A stretch of DNA of 64,000 nucleotides, taken from Haladaptatus sp. ZSTT2 (GTDB lineage Archaea; Halobacteriota; Halobacteria; Halobacteriales; Halococcaceae). This document shows, piece after piece, positions 18,051 to 27,824 of the stretch; within the stretch, counting starts at the first letter, position 1, and each line of letters begins with the position of its first letter. Below the pieces are notes generated by a model, which saw only the letters and a program-made list of their open reading frames with translations, did not search any database and was not told where the DNA came from. Made by a program: the position numbers and the translations under genes. The DNA lies in NCBI RefSeq assembly GCF_037081775.1, contig NZ_JBAMHQ010000001.1, forward strand, positions 744,001 to 808,000. The letters run 5' to 3'.

Positions 18051-18599
18051 TCACATGAACCCACGACCAACTTCATCATCCTCGATGAGGTCGTCGAGTT
18101 CGGCGTCGAGCAGTTTCTCTGCCTCTTCGAAGGTTGACGCAAGCTCGTCGAGCTTCGCAGACCGTTCGGTGTGGTCGAACTCGAGCGGCCCGAACGCGGG
18201 ACTGTCGAGTGCGCCCATCACGTCTTCGAACAGCGCGTTCGGCGTCGTCGGCGCGTCTGCGTGGGCTTTCAGAATTTCGGTGAGTTCCTTGCCCGTGCGC
18301 TCTGCCTTCGACTCCTCGATTGGTGACTGGATGCCAAAGCGCCCGCCGACCCTCTCGTTCGGGAAGAATGGCTCTAAGTCGTCGTCAATCCGCCGGGCGA
18401 CGCGCGTGCCGACGCCCTTCACCTCGAAGGGATTTTTCGCGTAGGTCTTGAGTTGGAAGACGCCTGCTTTCGGATGGCCGAGGTAGAGGTCTTCGCCGAG
18501 GCCACGGTTACGATTGCCCGCGACCGCTCGCCAGTCGCCTGCGTCCGCACCGCTTTCGACGACGTCTTCGAGGATGTCTTGCCAGTTCCGGACGCGCAT
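18051..18599 (-). CDS. Conserved haloarchaeal protein, unknown function
   Basis: The 182-residue acidic soluble protein begins MRVRNWQDILEDVVE and includes a segment FEVKGVGTRVARRIDDDLEPFFP. That segment resembles a helix-hairpin-helix turn (KGVGTRVAR), so DNA binding is conceivable. The C-terminal third is a charged helix. It is divergent from the Dna2-like gene with about 100 bp between starts, so a shared promoter region and a link to DNA repair are possible but unproven. Confidence 0.75.
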   Translation of the reverse strand: MRVRNWQDILEDVVESGADAGDWRAVAGNRNRGLGEDLYLGHPKAGVFQLKTYAKNPFEVKGVGTRVARRIDDDLEPFFPNERVGGRFGIQSPIEESKAERTGKELTEILKAHADAPTTPNALFEDVMGALDSPAFGPLEFDHTERSAKLDELASTFEEAEKLLDAELDDLIEDDEVGRGFM

Positions 18600-18700
18600 A
18601 TCGAGTCTTAGCGACGGGGTGAGAATGAATGTATCGTCCGTCGGAACGGAGGGGAGCCACGACGGGCAGGATTTTTCACCGCGCGTCACGGAGGACAGAC

Positions 18701-21367
18701 GTGCATCTACGGGGTCCCGTCATCGAGGTAGGCGAAAAACGGTCAGTCAACACGAAATACGGAGAGAGCGACCTCGCAGAGGTCACCCTCCGCCCCGAAA
18801 ACGGGCAGGCAGACCCCGTGAAACTCACCCTCTGGGGGAAGTGGGCTGAAACGGCCGACTACCTCAGACCGGGGATGGAACTCGTCGTGAAGGACGCAGA
18901 CGAACGCGAGTATCAGGGTGAAACCCAATTTTCGACCACCGGAGACACCATGGTCGTGGTCGAACCGTCTTTCCTCGTGAACGTGACCGACATCCGCTCG
19001 TGGGTGCAGTGCCCGCGGATGTACTACCTCAACAAAATCACGGGCATCCCGCTCAACTACCCCGTCATTAAAGGGACGATCGTCCACGAGGTGTTCGGCG
19101 ACCTCCTGCGCGGAGGCGACTTAGAAGAAGCCGTCGCAGATCGCGTCGAAGAGGCGGGCTTAGACCTCGGCCTGCTCGAAAAAGACACAGAGGAAGTCCG
19201 CGAAGACGTGAAAGCAAACGCCCGTGCCATCGAGGGCTGGCTCGCCCAAGGCACCCTCGGCACCGAAGACGACTGGCGAAGCGAGCAGACGCTCATCAGC
19301 CAGACCTACGGCATCAAGGGCCGGGCCGACGCGCTGCGCCGCGGCATGCCCGTCGAACTGAAAACAGGCAAGAACACGAATCGCGAACCGCGCTTTCACG
19401 ACAAGGTGCAGGTCGCGTGCTACTCACTCCTGCTCTCAGACCGCGGCGAGATGCCCGATACGGGAACCTTACTCTATACGAAAAACGCGGCACTCGACCG
19501 TGCCGAGGCAACAGGCGACCTCTCGCCCGCGAAAGAGTTCTCGATGGGCAAGGGCTTTCTCGCGTTCGTCCTCAGAAAGCGCAACGAAATCGCCGCGATG
19601 GAGTTCGACATGTCCGTGCCGACGGGTGAGGAGGCGAACGCGAAATGCGAGTACTGCTTCGAGCGCGACAGTTGCATGGTCATCGCGGGCCGCCTCGGCC
19701 AGCACTCGAAAGCCGGAACGATTGGCGCCCCCGTCCCCGACGACGAACGCGCCTACTTCGAGCAGTTTTACCGACTCGTCGAACACGAACGCCGGGCCGT
19801 CCACACGGAGTACGCAAAACTCTGGGAACAGACCGCAGAAGAGCGCGCTGACGCCGACCTCGCGCTCATCGACTTAGAACCAACCGGCCAACAACAACTC
19901 GAAGACGGTCGCTGGGAGAATTATGCGACCTGCGACGACCCCGTCTCGAAACTGCGAGAGGGGGACTTCGTCCTTGCAAGCGACGGCAATCCAGTGCAGG
20001 GCCACGCCGAACTCGGTCGCATCCAGAAACTCGGCACCGAGATTACCGTCGTCACTGACGAACCGCTGGAACTCAGGAGACTCGACGTGTATCCCTCTGA
20101 ACTCTCAGCAGACCGGATGCTCGTCGCGCTCCACGACGCCATCCTGACGGGCGAGGAACGGCGCAAGGATATCCTCTTTGGCCGCCGGGAACCCGCCTTC
20201 CACGACGAGCAGGTCACGTACATCGACAACAACGAGTCGCAGAATGCGGCGGTGAACCTCGCTGTAACCGCAGAGGACTGTGCGCTCGTCCACGGCCCGC
20301 CTGGCACTGGAAAGACGTACACCATCGCCCGCATCATCCGTGCCCTTGTGAAGCGTGGCGACCGCGTCCTGCTCTCTGCGTTCACGAATCGCGCGGTGGA
20401 CAACGCGCTCGAAGCCCTCCGCGACCAGGGCTTCGAGGATTTCGTCCGTGTGGGCTCAGAGAACGGCGTCCGCCACGACATGCAGGACAAGCGCTTGGAG
20501 ACGCGCGGTGAGCCGGCGGTGCAAGCCGCGAAAATCACCGACGCATCCGTCGTCGCGGCCACAACCGCAGCCTGTGGCTCTCGCGTCATGCGCGAACAAG
20601 CGTTCGACGTGGCGCTCGTAGACGAGGCCGCCCAGCTCACCGAACCGGGCACGCTCGCGGCCATCAATTTGGCTGAAAAATTCGTTCTCGTTGGCGACCA
20701 CGAACAGTTGCCGCCGGTCGTCCAGTCAGAACCGGAAGAAGAGGACGGCGACCTTTCGCTGTCGCTGTTCGAACGCCTCCACGACCAGTTCCCCGAGGCG
20801 TCGGTCATGCTCGACCGCCAGTACCGCATGGCACAGAAGATTCAGGCGTTTTCCTCCCGGGAGTTCTACGACGGCAAACTCCGCCCGGCCACGCCCGCGG
20901 TGGCCGCCCAGCGCATCGACCAGTTGTCGGACGTGGATGCGAGCAAGCTGCCCGAGCACCTCACCGACACCGTCTCGTTCGTTGACCCGGATGGAACCGC
21001 GCGCGGGAACACGAACCCGGACGAAGCGCAAGCGGTCGCAGACGTGGTCGCGGCCTACGCGGACGCAGGCGTCCCCCACGAAGCAATCGGCGTCATCGCA
21101 CCTTACCGGGCGCAGGTGGCAGAGATTTCGAGAACCGTCCCTGAAACCGTCGCCGTGGACACCGTAGACCGCTTTCAGGGGTCGAGCAAGGAGGTCATCA
21201 TCGTCTCCTTCGTCACCACGGAAACGCTCGACAGTCCCATCTTCAAAGACCACCGCCGCGTGAACGTGGCGCTCACGCGGGCAAAGAAGGCGCTCGTGCT
21301 CGTCGGGGACGCAGACGCCCTCTCGACGATGGACCTCTACTCGCGGATGGTCGAGTGGGCGCGGTAG
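18701..21367 (+). CDS. Dna2-like nuclease-helicase (OB, Fe-S RecB-type nuclease, SF1 helicase)
   Basis: The 888-residue protein has an N-terminal OB-like domain (residues 1-90), then a PD-(D/E)XK nuclease with catalytic ELKTGK (Lys221) and four cysteines that can hold a 4Fe-4S cluster (Cys104 and Cys316/319/325, CEYCFERDSC). A superfamily 1B helicase follows, with Walker A GPPGTGKT at 532-539, DEAAQ, QYRMAQKI, and a final NVALTRAK motif. The arrangement matches Dna2, which processes flaps and broken ends. The start is GTG at 18701 with a good Shine-Dalgarno GGAGG 7 bases before it; the longer frame to 18629 is rejected. Confidence 0.93.
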   Translation: MHLRGPVIEVGEKRSVNTKYGESDLAEVTLRPENGQADPVKLTLWGKWAETADYLRPGMELVVKDADEREYQGETQFSTTGDTMVVVEPSFLVNVTDIRSWVQCPRMYYLNKITGIPLNYPVIKGTIVHEVFGDLLRGGDLEEAVADRVEEAGLDLGLLEKDTEEVREDVKANARAIEGWLAQGTLGTEDDWRSEQTLISQTYGIKGRADALRRGMPVELKTGKNTNREPRFHDKVQVACYSLLLSDRGEMPDTGTLLYTKNAALDRAEATGDLSPAKEFSMGKGFLAFVLRKRNEIAAMEFDMSVPTGEEANAKCEYCFERDSCMVIAGRLGQHSKAGTIGAPVPDDERAYFEQFYRLVEHERRAVHTEYAKLWEQTAEERADADLALIDLEPTGQQQLEDGRWENYATCDDPVSKLREGDFVLASDGNPVQGHAELGRIQKLGTEITVVTDEPLELRRLDVYPSELSADRMLVALHDAILTGEERRKDILFGRREPAFHDEQVTYIDNNESQNAAVNLAVTAEDCALVHGPPGTGKTYTIARIIRALVKRGDRVLLSAFTNRAVDNALEALRDQGFEDFVRVGSENGVRHDMQDKRLETRGEPAVQAAKITDASVVAATTAACGSRVMREQAFDVALVDEAAQLTEPGTLAAINLAEKFVLVGDHEQLPPVVQSEPEEEDGDLSLSLFERLHDQFPEASVMLDRQYRMAQKIQAFSSREFYDGKLRPATPAVAAQRIDQLSDVDASKLPEHLTDTVSFVDPDGTARGNTNPDEAQAVADVVAAYADAGVPHEAIGVIAPYRAQVAEISRTVPETVAVDTVDRFQGSSKEVIIVSFVTTETLDSPIFKDHRRVNVALTRAKKALVLVGDADALSTMDLYSRMVEWAR

Positions 21368-21408
21368 CGAGGAAAACCCCTTTTCCGCAGGCGGGTGTTT
21401 GCTTCGGT

Positions 21409-22170
21409 ATGCGACTTACGTTTCTCGGAACCGGAAGCGCGATGCCCACCGGCGAGCGCGGCCAGACCGGTATCCTGCTCGAATCCGACGGCGAGCGACT
21501 GCTCGTCGATTGTGGGAGCGGCGTCCTCCACGCACTTGCTCGCACCGACGTGGGCTACGAAGGCGTGGATACGGTGTTGCTGACCCACCACCATTTAGAC
21601 CACGTCGCAGACCTTTTGCCGTTGCTCAAAGCCCGCTGGTTGGCCGGTGAAGAATCGCTCACGGTCGTCGGACCGCGCGGCACCGCAGACCTCGTTACCG
21701 ACCTGCTTGACGTTCACGAGTATCTCACGGGCAGGGTTGACCTCGATTTGAAAGAGGTTGCCCCAAGCAAGTCGTTCACACTGAAAGGGTTCGACATCGC
21801 CGCGATGGAGACCATCCACTCGATGTACTGTCTCGCCTATCGGTTCACACCAGTCGGAACAGACGGCCCCGTGTTCACCTTCTCGGGCGATTCGGAGGCG
21901 TTCCGCGAGTTGGCCGAGTTCGCAGAAGGCTCGGCCGTCCTCGCCCACGACTGCTCGTTCCCCGACGAAATCGACGTGTCGAACCACCCGACGCCGAGCC
22001 AATTGGGAGAGGCACTCTCCGGGCTCGACATTGGGCGCGTGTACCTGACGCATCTGTACCCGCACACGAACAACAAACACCGCGAGATGCTCGACTCGAT
22101 TGGCAAGCACTACGAAGGTGACGTGCGGTTTGCAGAAGACGGCCTCTCGCTCGGAATCGACGAAGAATGA
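21409..22170 (+). CDS. MBL-fold metal-dependent hydrolase, RNase Z-like
   Basis: The 253-residue protein has the beta-lactamase fold start MRLTFLGTGSAMPTGERGQTG, the metal motif LTHHHLDHVADLLPLL (HxHxDH), then FSGDSEAFRELAEF and AHDCSFPDE, and a late His in YLTHLYPH. This fits the RNase Z / phosphodiesterase branch. A tRNA 3'-end role is possible, but related ElaC-like proteins have other substrates. It starts 41 bp after the Dna2-like gene and may share its transcript. Confidence 0.85.
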   Translation: MRLTFLGTGSAMPTGERGQTGILLESDGERLLVDCGSGVLHALARTDVGYEGVDTVLLTHHHLDHVADLLPLLKARWLAGEESLTVVGPRGTADLVTDLLDVHEYLTGRVDLDLKEVAPSKSFTLKGFDIAAMETIHSMYCLAYRFTPVGTDGPVFTFSGDSEAFRELAEFAEGSAVLAHDCSFPDEIDVSNHPTPSQLGEALSGLDIGRVYLTHLYPHTNNKHREMLDSIGKHYEGDVRFAEDGLSLGIDEE

Positions 22171-22171
22171 A

Positions 22172-23239
22172 TTACTGCAACCGATAGCGAAGAATCGCCG
22201 CAATCCCCCCAAGGTTTGAGAGTTGTTCACCCGGTGGGAACGAACTCGAAAAGACGGTGACTTCGCCGCCTTTCTGTTCGACCGCCTGAATCAGGTCGTT
22301 CACGTCGAAATCCCACTCGCCCTGCCCGCCGCGTTCCATGCGGAGGCGTTCGTCGAGGATGAGTAAATTTTCGACTGCGCCGTAATCCGAGGCTTTCTGC
22401 ACTTCTTCGACGCCGTAGGCAGCTTTCGCGTCCTGTGCGATGTTCTCCATCAACGTGTCGATGAGTGCTGCCTCTTCTGCGATGCGCGTCTCTGCTTGCA
22501 CCTCGTCCACCGCGCCGCGTTTGAGCACTTCGTGGACGCCACGGTCGCCGACGGAACTCGTATCGACCATCGTGATTTTCTCGGCGATGTCCTTCGCGTT
22601 CTCTTGGAGGAATTTGAGCGCGTCCTGTTTGGTGAATCCCGGCCCCGCGAGGATGATGGCGTCCACCTCAAGGTGTGAGAGGACGCTTGCGATTTCCTCG
22701 AACAGTTCGCTGCGGGCGCGGGCGAACTCGCCTTTTCCGGTCGGTCCGGAGATGGAGGCGTACTCTTCGGTGCCGTACTGGGCGACCGTGTGGACGTAGG
22801 CTTGGGCTTCTTCGACGGTGACGATGGCCACGTCGGGGTTTTCGGTGGCTTCGACGGCGTCTTCGAGGCGGTCGAGTTGGTCTGCTTTCCACACCTTCTC
22901 TACGGTGAGTTCCTCGCGCTCTTCGACGTTCAGCGTGTGATGGAAGCCGAGTTGGTCTTCTCTCGAACAGCCCACAATCGTCCCGCTCACCCGCAGGCGG
23001 TTTGCGAACTTGTGGAACTCCGTCTCGTCTACGTCGAGGGTGACGTTCATCGGTTCGCGCTCGCCGCCTGTGTCGCGCATCATGTCGTCGTCGCGTTGGA
23101 TGCGGCGGGTCGTGTCCCCCGAAACGTGGTCTCCCGGCTCTAAAATATAGGTGAGATGCCAGAGGTCATCGAGGCTTTCCGGCACGAGCACGATGCGCTC
23201 GCGGCCGCCCTCTGTCCGTGTCCGACTGGCGATTCGCAT
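22172..23239 (-). CDS. pelA: mRNA surveillance protein Pelota (Dom34)
   Basis: The 355-residue protein has three eRF1-like domains. The Sm-like N-terminal domain runs about 1-130 ([21 protein letters not shown]). The central domain starts [15 protein letters not shown] and lacks the GGQ of release factors. The C-terminal domain is [17 protein letters not shown] to [23 protein letters not shown]. With aEF1A and ABCE1 it splits ribosomes stalled without a stop codon. Its stop is only 1 bp from the stop of the convergent RNase Z-like gene. Confidence 0.96.
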   Translation of the reverse strand: MRIASRTRTEGGRERIVLVPESLDDLWHLTYILEPGDHVSGDTTRRIQRDDDMMRDTGGEREPMNVTLDVDETEFHKFANRLRVSGTIVGCSREDQLGFHHTLNVEEREELTVEKVWKADQLDRLEDAVEATENPDVAIVTVEEAQAYVHTVAQYGTEEYASISGPTGKGEFARARSELFEEIASVLSHLEVDAIILAGPGFTKQDALKFLQENAKDIAEKITMVDTSSVGDRGVHEVLKRGAVDEVQAETRIAEEAALIDTLMENIAQDAKAAYGVEEVQKASDYGAVENLLILDERLRMERGGQGEWDFDVNDLIQAVEQKGGEVTVFSSSFPPGEQLSNLGGIAAILRYRLQ

Positions 23240-23282
23240 TGTCTGTTGGTCGTTTCTCAGCCCCTAAGTGCCTGCTGATTGC

Positions 23283-23969
23283 TCAGGCCGCGTGGGCCGT
23301 CGTCTGTGGCTCCGTCCCCGCCTGTGCGTTCGCGTAGCCGCGTCCGTAGAGGTAGTACACCACCATCTGGACGTAGAAGGCGACGAAGATGCCCACGAGG
23401 ACGAACATGAGTGCGCCCGCGACTGCTCCGAGGACGATGGAGACGCCGACCGCCAACAACCACGCGACGAGGTAGTCGCCGGTAAGCGCGATGCTCAGAA
23501 TGGTGCCGAACTCGAACCCAGCACCGAGTGAGTCTTTCGTGGCGAAGTTCGCCATTGCGGCAGGAATGGTGTACGCCACGAGCAAGAATAGGACGGTCAC
23601 GAGGAGCCCGAAGATGAGACCAAGCACCCCAACGCTGGCCATGATGCCGCCACTGTCTGCCTGTGCGCCAGCGGCGAACCCAACGCCAAGAATCGCGAAG
23701 CCAATCAGCGCGAGAATCGAGGGGATGGCGACGTACGCGATGCTGATGACGAACACCATCAGCCCGTCGGTGAACAAGTCTGCCCACTCATCGAACTTCG
23801 GCGGCGTCTGTTCACCGCTGACGCCCACACGGAGGACGCGAACGAAGTATCCCTGTACCAAGAAGATAGGGAGGATGAACACGCTCAAGATACTCAACAC
23901 ACCGCCGATTGCGATGGTTTTCACCCAGTCGTCATCGTTTCGCGGAAATGACAGTGCTTCACTAAGCAT
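23283..23969 (-). CDS. DUF4013 family multi-pass membrane protein
   Basis: The 228-residue protein has six or so hydrophobic segments and the DUF4013 signature (GYFVRVLRVGVSGEQTPPKFDEWADLFTDGL) after the first helix. A second conserved region is FATKDSLGAGFEFGTILSI. DUF4013 proteins are common in archaea; function unknown. A clear TATA-like element lies about 34 bp before the ATG, so the mRNA would have a very short leader. Confidence 0.88.
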   Translation of the reverse strand: MLSEALSFPRNDDDWVKTIAIGGVLSILSVFILPIFLVQGYFVRVLRVGVSGEQTPPKFDEWADLFTDGLMVFVISIAYVAIPSILALIGFAILGVGFAAGAQADSGGIMASVGVLGLIFGLLVTVLFLLVAYTIPAAMANFATKDSLGAGFEFGTILSIALTGDYLVAWLLAVGVSIVLGAVAGALMFVLVGIFVAFYVQMVVYYLYGRGYANAQAGTEPQTTAHAA

Positions 23970-23998
23970 TACAGCTACTCATTGGGTAGCGGCTGTCT

Positions 23999-24007
23999 TA
24001 TATATTA
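23999..24007 (-). promoter_or_regulatory. TATA box of the DUF4013 gene
   Basis: An AT-only stretch (TTATATATTA on the plus strand) is centred about 34 bp before the ATG at 23969, predicting a start of transcription some 8 bases before the codon. This near-leaderless layout is normal for haloarchaeal genes. Confidence 0.55.
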
Positions 24008-24185
24008 TCGAAAATAGCACATGAAAAATTATCAGGGCTGCTCGTTGTTCATTCTTCCAGCTATATCGCAACAAGAGAGTCAGGATTAACGGACAATGAA
24101 CCGATACCCGGAGCTAAAACAACCATTTTATTGAAATGTAAGTAGTTCATACCAATAGTCACACCACCCCCTCCTTCTAGGGTCT

Positions 24186-24617
24186 ATGGCCACTGAAACT
24201 TCACAACCAGTTGACGAACCACAAATGTCCCAGCGGTCGGGAACCGGGCTCGACGAAAACGTCGGCGGTGCGCTTTCCTACTTACTCGGATTCATCACGG
24301 GTATCATCATGTACTTCGTGGAACCCGAAAACGAGTTCGTGCGCTTTCACGCCGCACAGAGCATCGCGCTCTCAGCCGTCCTCATCGTCATCAGCATCGT
24401 CTTGAGCGTGATTTCGACGCTCGTCACCACGCTGTTCTTCGTGAATAGCGCCGGGACGTTCGCGCTTGCAAGCATCCTCTCGCTCATCATCGGGCTCATC
24501 TACCTCGTGTTCGCCGTTGGGTCGTTTGCCCTCTGGATTTACATGATGGTTCGGGCCTACCAAGGGAAGACCCCGCGCATCCCCATCGCCGCGGGCATCG
24601 CAGACCGGATGGTCTAG
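24186..24617 (+). CDS. DUF4870 family membrane protein
   Basis: The 143-residue protein has a hydrophilic N-terminus, then the DUF4870 signature GGALSYLLGFITGIIMYFVEPENEFVRFHAAQS. Two more long hydrophobic regions and a C-terminal RAYQGKTPRIPIAAGIADRMV follow. The family is widespread and of unknown function. Its stop shares the bases CTAG with the stop of the convergent rqcH gene. A TATA-like TTTTATT lies near 24126. Confidence 0.9.
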   Translation: MATETSQPVDEPQMSQRSGTGLDENVGGALSYLLGFITGIIMYFVEPENEFVRFHAAQSIALSAVLIVISIVLSVISTLVTTLFFVNSAGTFALASILSLIIGLIYLVFAVGSFALWIYMMVRAYQGKTPRIPIAAGIADRMV

Positions 24618-26722
24618 TCGCGCATCCGACTCCCGCCCGGCGGGAGGAACTCCTGAATTTTATCCGGTGATGCTACCTTCCTGACGAACGACGTGTCCGC
24701 AAATCGCTCGCGGAACTCCCGATAGCACATCTTCGCCATGTCGTTTTGGGCGTACTGCCCCGGTTCGAGTTCGATGTACGTCTCGGCTTGCCCCTTGATT
24801 GCAGAGGGTGGGCCGCCGATGACCTCCGTACGCGGCTCACAGCGAATCCCCACAGCCACACCAACCTCGGTTTTCTTGAAATAGGTTCGATCGCCGCGGA
24901 TGGTGAACGCGCCTTTCTCTAAGTACTCGCCGCTCTCTGGCGTTTTCGACACCTGGTCTTTCGAGACCATGTACGCCTCGTCTGCGAAGCGTCCGTCTTT
25001 CCAGACCGACGAGTAGGAGACGGCGAACTGAGCAGCCTCCTTCTTGCTCTGTTCGGGGATGTCCACATCGCGGGCGGGTTCGCTCGGACCCGTCGCCTTG
25101 AGAATCGTGATGGGGCCACCGTGGGCTTGCGTGTGGAAGAACAGGTCGCTCTTGTCGAGGTACTTCTTTACGAGTTCCTCGTTGTCGTCGGCGTTTCGCC
25201 CGCCGATGACGAGGAAGCCGTCGCTCGTGTGGAACCAACGGAACCGCTCGTACCACTGCTCGTTTTTCCGGACGGGAATCGACTGTCGGTTGAGCCAATC
25301 GATGTCTTCTTCGTCGTCCGTAGGTTCGTCCGGCTCTGCGTCACCGGCTTCCCACTCGTCGCGCTGGCGTTTGACCGACGCCAACTCTTCGCGGGTATCT
25401 TCAATAGCGGCGAGCGCGCCCTCTTTCTTCTCTGCGATTCGCTTTGCCTCGGTGTAGAGGCGGTCTGCGTTGTGTTCGACGCCTTGGGTGGTGTCGAGGT
25501 CGATTGTGTAATCGTCAATCTGAATCGTCACCGTTGCCGTCGAACCATCGACGCTCACCACGGCCTCTGCGGCGGGAATCTCCCGCTCCTTTCCCTCCTC
25601 GAACTTCGCTTCGATTTCACGCCACGGGACGCCCTCGTCGCGTGCGCCGCGCACGGTCGAGAGGATGTCGTTTACGAGGTCGTACTCGCGGTAGAGCAGT
25701 TCTGCGCGCTCGCGCTCTGCGTCCGCTCGCTCGTCGAACCCGGAGATGGCCTGTTCTTGTTGCTCGATGATGCGCTGTTGGCGCTCGATGCGCTCTTCGA
25801 AGTCGGGACGATTGCTCCCGGCGCTCTTTTTGGGTTTGCCGCTCTGTTTCGCATCGTCAGCTTCGAGCCGCATGAAGTACTCATCAAGCGCATCGTTGAA
25901 CGTCGAGAACGCCTCTGTGTCGAACTCGGCGTGTTCTTCGAGTGGAATCGGCGTCACGTCGACGGGGCGGTCGTCTTCGGTGTAGAGCCGTGGGTCGATG
26001 TTCCCTGGATTCAACGACTCTTTGAGGCGACCGAGCGCGTCGTACAGCGCCTCGAAGTCTTCGTCGGTCGCGCTGTCGATGTCTTTTGCCTTCTCGACGC
26101 CGGCGCGGGTACAGAGTTCTTCTGCGTACAGCCCGCCGAAGTTGAGTTGCGTCGCAAGCGTCCGTACGAGGTCGGTGTCGGATTGCTCCATCTTCGCCAC
26201 GAACTGCTCGTAGCTTGCCTTGAACGGGTGAAAGCGCGAGGAGGGAAACTCGTAAATCGAACCGGGTGCGACCGTCCGCGATTTGAGGCGGACGGTTTCG
26301 AGGCTGCTGATAACCTCTCGGTCTTCGTTGAGGACGGCGATGTTCCCCTGCCCGAACAGTTCTGCGACGATGATCGTGTCTTGGTCTTCACGGGTGAAGT
26401 GAAAGGAGAGAATCCGGTCGAACTCGAACTGTTCGACGCCGGCGAAATCCGCACCCGACAACCGGTTTCTGAGCATCATCGCGAAATTCGGCGGACGACC
26501 CGGTGCGTCCGGGACGTGTTCGGGCGCGAGGAGGTGGGCGCGCTTTTGCTCCCCGACTTCGATCATCAACTCGATGCGCCCCCGCTCGAAATCACGCATC
26601 TTCAGCCGGAGTAGGTCGTCGTCGTAGAGGTAGGCCTTGTCGACTTTGGCCCCCTCGTACGCCCCGAACTCCGTGACGAGCGCGGCGAGGTCAACGCTCG
26701 TCAACTCGCGTTTCTGGTCCAT
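24614..26722 (-). CDS. rqcH: NFACT-family ribosome quality-control protein (RqcH/Rqc2 homologue)
   Basis: The 702-residue protein has the N-terminal NFACT-N/FbpA-like domain (ELTSVDLAALVTEFGAYEGAKVDKAYLY), a helix-hairpin region, a long charged coiled coil (about 300-480) and the NFACT-R domain (WYERFRWFHTSDGFLVIGGRNADDNEELV). Homologues bind obstructed large subunits with peptidyl-tRNA and add alanine or similar tails to the stuck chain. The ATG at 26722 is chosen over a TTG three codons upstream. Pelota lies about 3.5 kb away, in keeping with a shared process. Confidence 0.93.
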   Translation of the reverse strand: MDQKRELTSVDLAALVTEFGAYEGAKVDKAYLYDDDLLRLKMRDFERGRIELMIEVGEQKRAHLLAPEHVPDAPGRPPNFAMMLRNRLSGADFAGVEQFEFDRILSFHFTREDQDTIIVAELFGQGNIAVLNEDREVISSLETVRLKSRTVAPGSIYEFPSSRFHPFKASYEQFVAKMEQSDTDLVRTLATQLNFGGLYAEELCTRAGVEKAKDIDSATDEDFEALYDALGRLKESLNPGNIDPRLYTEDDRPVDVTPIPLEEHAEFDTEAFSTFNDALDEYFMRLEADDAKQSGKPKKSAGSNRPDFEERIERQQRIIEQQEQAISGFDERADAERERAELLYREYDLVNDILSTVRGARDEGVPWREIEAKFEEGKEREIPAAEAVVSVDGSTATVTIQIDDYTIDLDTTQGVEHNADRLYTEAKRIAEKKEGALAAIEDTREELASVKRQRDEWEAGDAEPDEPTDDEEDIDWLNRQSIPVRKNEQWYERFRWFHTSDGFLVIGGRNADDNEELVKKYLDKSDLFFHTQAHGGPITILKATGPSEPARDVDIPEQSKKEAAQFAVSYSSVWKDGRFADEAYMVSKDQVSKTPESGEYLEKGAFTIRGDRTYFKKTEVGVAVGIRCEPRTEVIGGPPSAIKGQAETYIELEPGQYAQNDMAKMCYREFRERFADTSFVRKVASPDKIQEFLPPGGSRMRD

Positions 26723-26780
26723 ATCCGACAAAGCGGGTGAGTTGGGAAAGGTATGTCGCTATGAGAAGTCCAAAAAAGGC

Positions 26781-27716
26781 CTACGCAGACGGCGGCGCGA
26801 CCATCCCGTGGCGCGAGAGAATCACGCGAACCGCCACCTCCGTCCACCGAATGCGCATGTCGAGCGTGGTGTCGCGTTTCGCCGTCTCGATGAGGATGGA
26901 AGACGCGCCGAGTTCGCCAACGGCGCGGCGGGTGAGCGAGTGGCCCGTTCCCATCAGAATGTTCCCGCGTTTGAACTTGTGGTCGGCCATCGAATCCGGT
27001 ACCTCGTGTTCGTTCAGATACGCGATGGCCGCGTTCGTATCGTCTCGCGCGGAGCCTTCGACGCCGGGGAAAATGGCCTGTCCGACGCTGCCCTCGTCAA
27101 CCTTGAAAATCCCCTTTGAGCTGTGGAGGTCGATGACGATGTCGGGGTCGTGGTATTCGATGGCCGTCCAGATGGCGTTTGCGAGCGACGAGTTGCTCGG
27201 CTTGCCGACAGGGAACTGGTTGTTCAAGTCAGTGCCGAACGCCTTTCGCGTCCGGTTCATCACCGCGCGCTTGTTCGCCTCGGGGATGATGACGAGCGTC
27301 CCGCTCGTGACCGTCCAGTTGGTCATGTTGTGTGCCGCCGTGAACCCTGCCACCTCGTTGCCGTGCATGCCGCCGACGACCACCGCGGTCGGGCCGGGCT
27401 GATTGGATTCGATGACGTACACGTCCGTCTCGTTTGCCGTGTCCGGCAACAGCGAATAGCGCGACACGGTCTGGGTCTCCGATTGCCGGACAATCTCTTG
27501 GTCAGGGTTCGGAAACGGCTCCGGGGTGGGCCACGGCGTTCGTGGTGTCGCCGTCTCTGCCTCATTTCCGGGCTCGTCGGGTGCGCCGGGCACTGATGCA
27601 TTAATACCGGGCGCTACCGGTGGGCTTCCGCCAAAGAGCGCAACCCCCACCCCGGCGAGCACCACGATTGCGACAGCGACGATACCGGCCAGCCGTGCGG
27701 CCTGACTCGTTCCCAT
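26781..27716 (-). CDS. Membrane-anchored M14-type aspartoacylase/succinylglutamate desuccinylase-like hydrolase
   Basis: The 311-residue protein has an N-terminal uncleaved anchor (residues 9-27, AGIVAVAIVVLAGVGVALFG) and a Pro/Thr-rich spacer, which place the enzyme outside the cell. The zinc-carboxypeptidase-like core shows GGMHGNEVAG (His and Glu ligands) and IDLHSSKG (third ligand). A late Glu in SILIETAKR is the probable catalytic residue. The substrate is unknown; an extracellular peptide or amide is likely. An inverted repeat flanks its AT-rich upstream region (27736-27766). Confidence 0.8.
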   Translation of the reverse strand: MGTSQAARLAGIVAVAIVVLAGVGVALFGGSPPVAPGINASVPGAPDEPGNEAETATPRTPWPTPEPFPNPDQEIVRQSETQTVSRYSLLPDTANETDVYVIESNQPGPTAVVVGGMHGNEVAGFTAAHNMTNWTVTSGTLVIIPEANKRAVMNRTRKAFGTDLNNQFPVGKPSNSSLANAIWTAIEYHDPDIVIDLHSSKGIFKVDEGSVGQAIFPGVEGSARDDTNAAIAYLNEHEVPDSMADHKFKRGNILMGTGHSLTRRAVGELGASSILIETAKRDTTLDMRIRWTEVAVRVILSRHGMVAPPSA

Positions 27717-27824
27717 CTCGTAGTAAAAATGACGCGCTACGAGGTGATAATTAAACGCCGCGTAGCAGTTTGCTTATTCGACGCATAACGCCTGAAATGG
27801 TCTGCAAAAGCGGCAATCGGCGGT

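Noticed and set aside
25121-26614. 497-codon open frame on the plus strand
   Set aside because: It lies opposite rqcH, lacks recognisable domains and has shadow composition.
27736-27766. Inverted repeat GCTACG/CGTAGC upstream of the exported peptidase
   Set aside because: The arms are short and widely spaced; it may be an operator, but there is no supporting context, so it is mentioned only with the gene.
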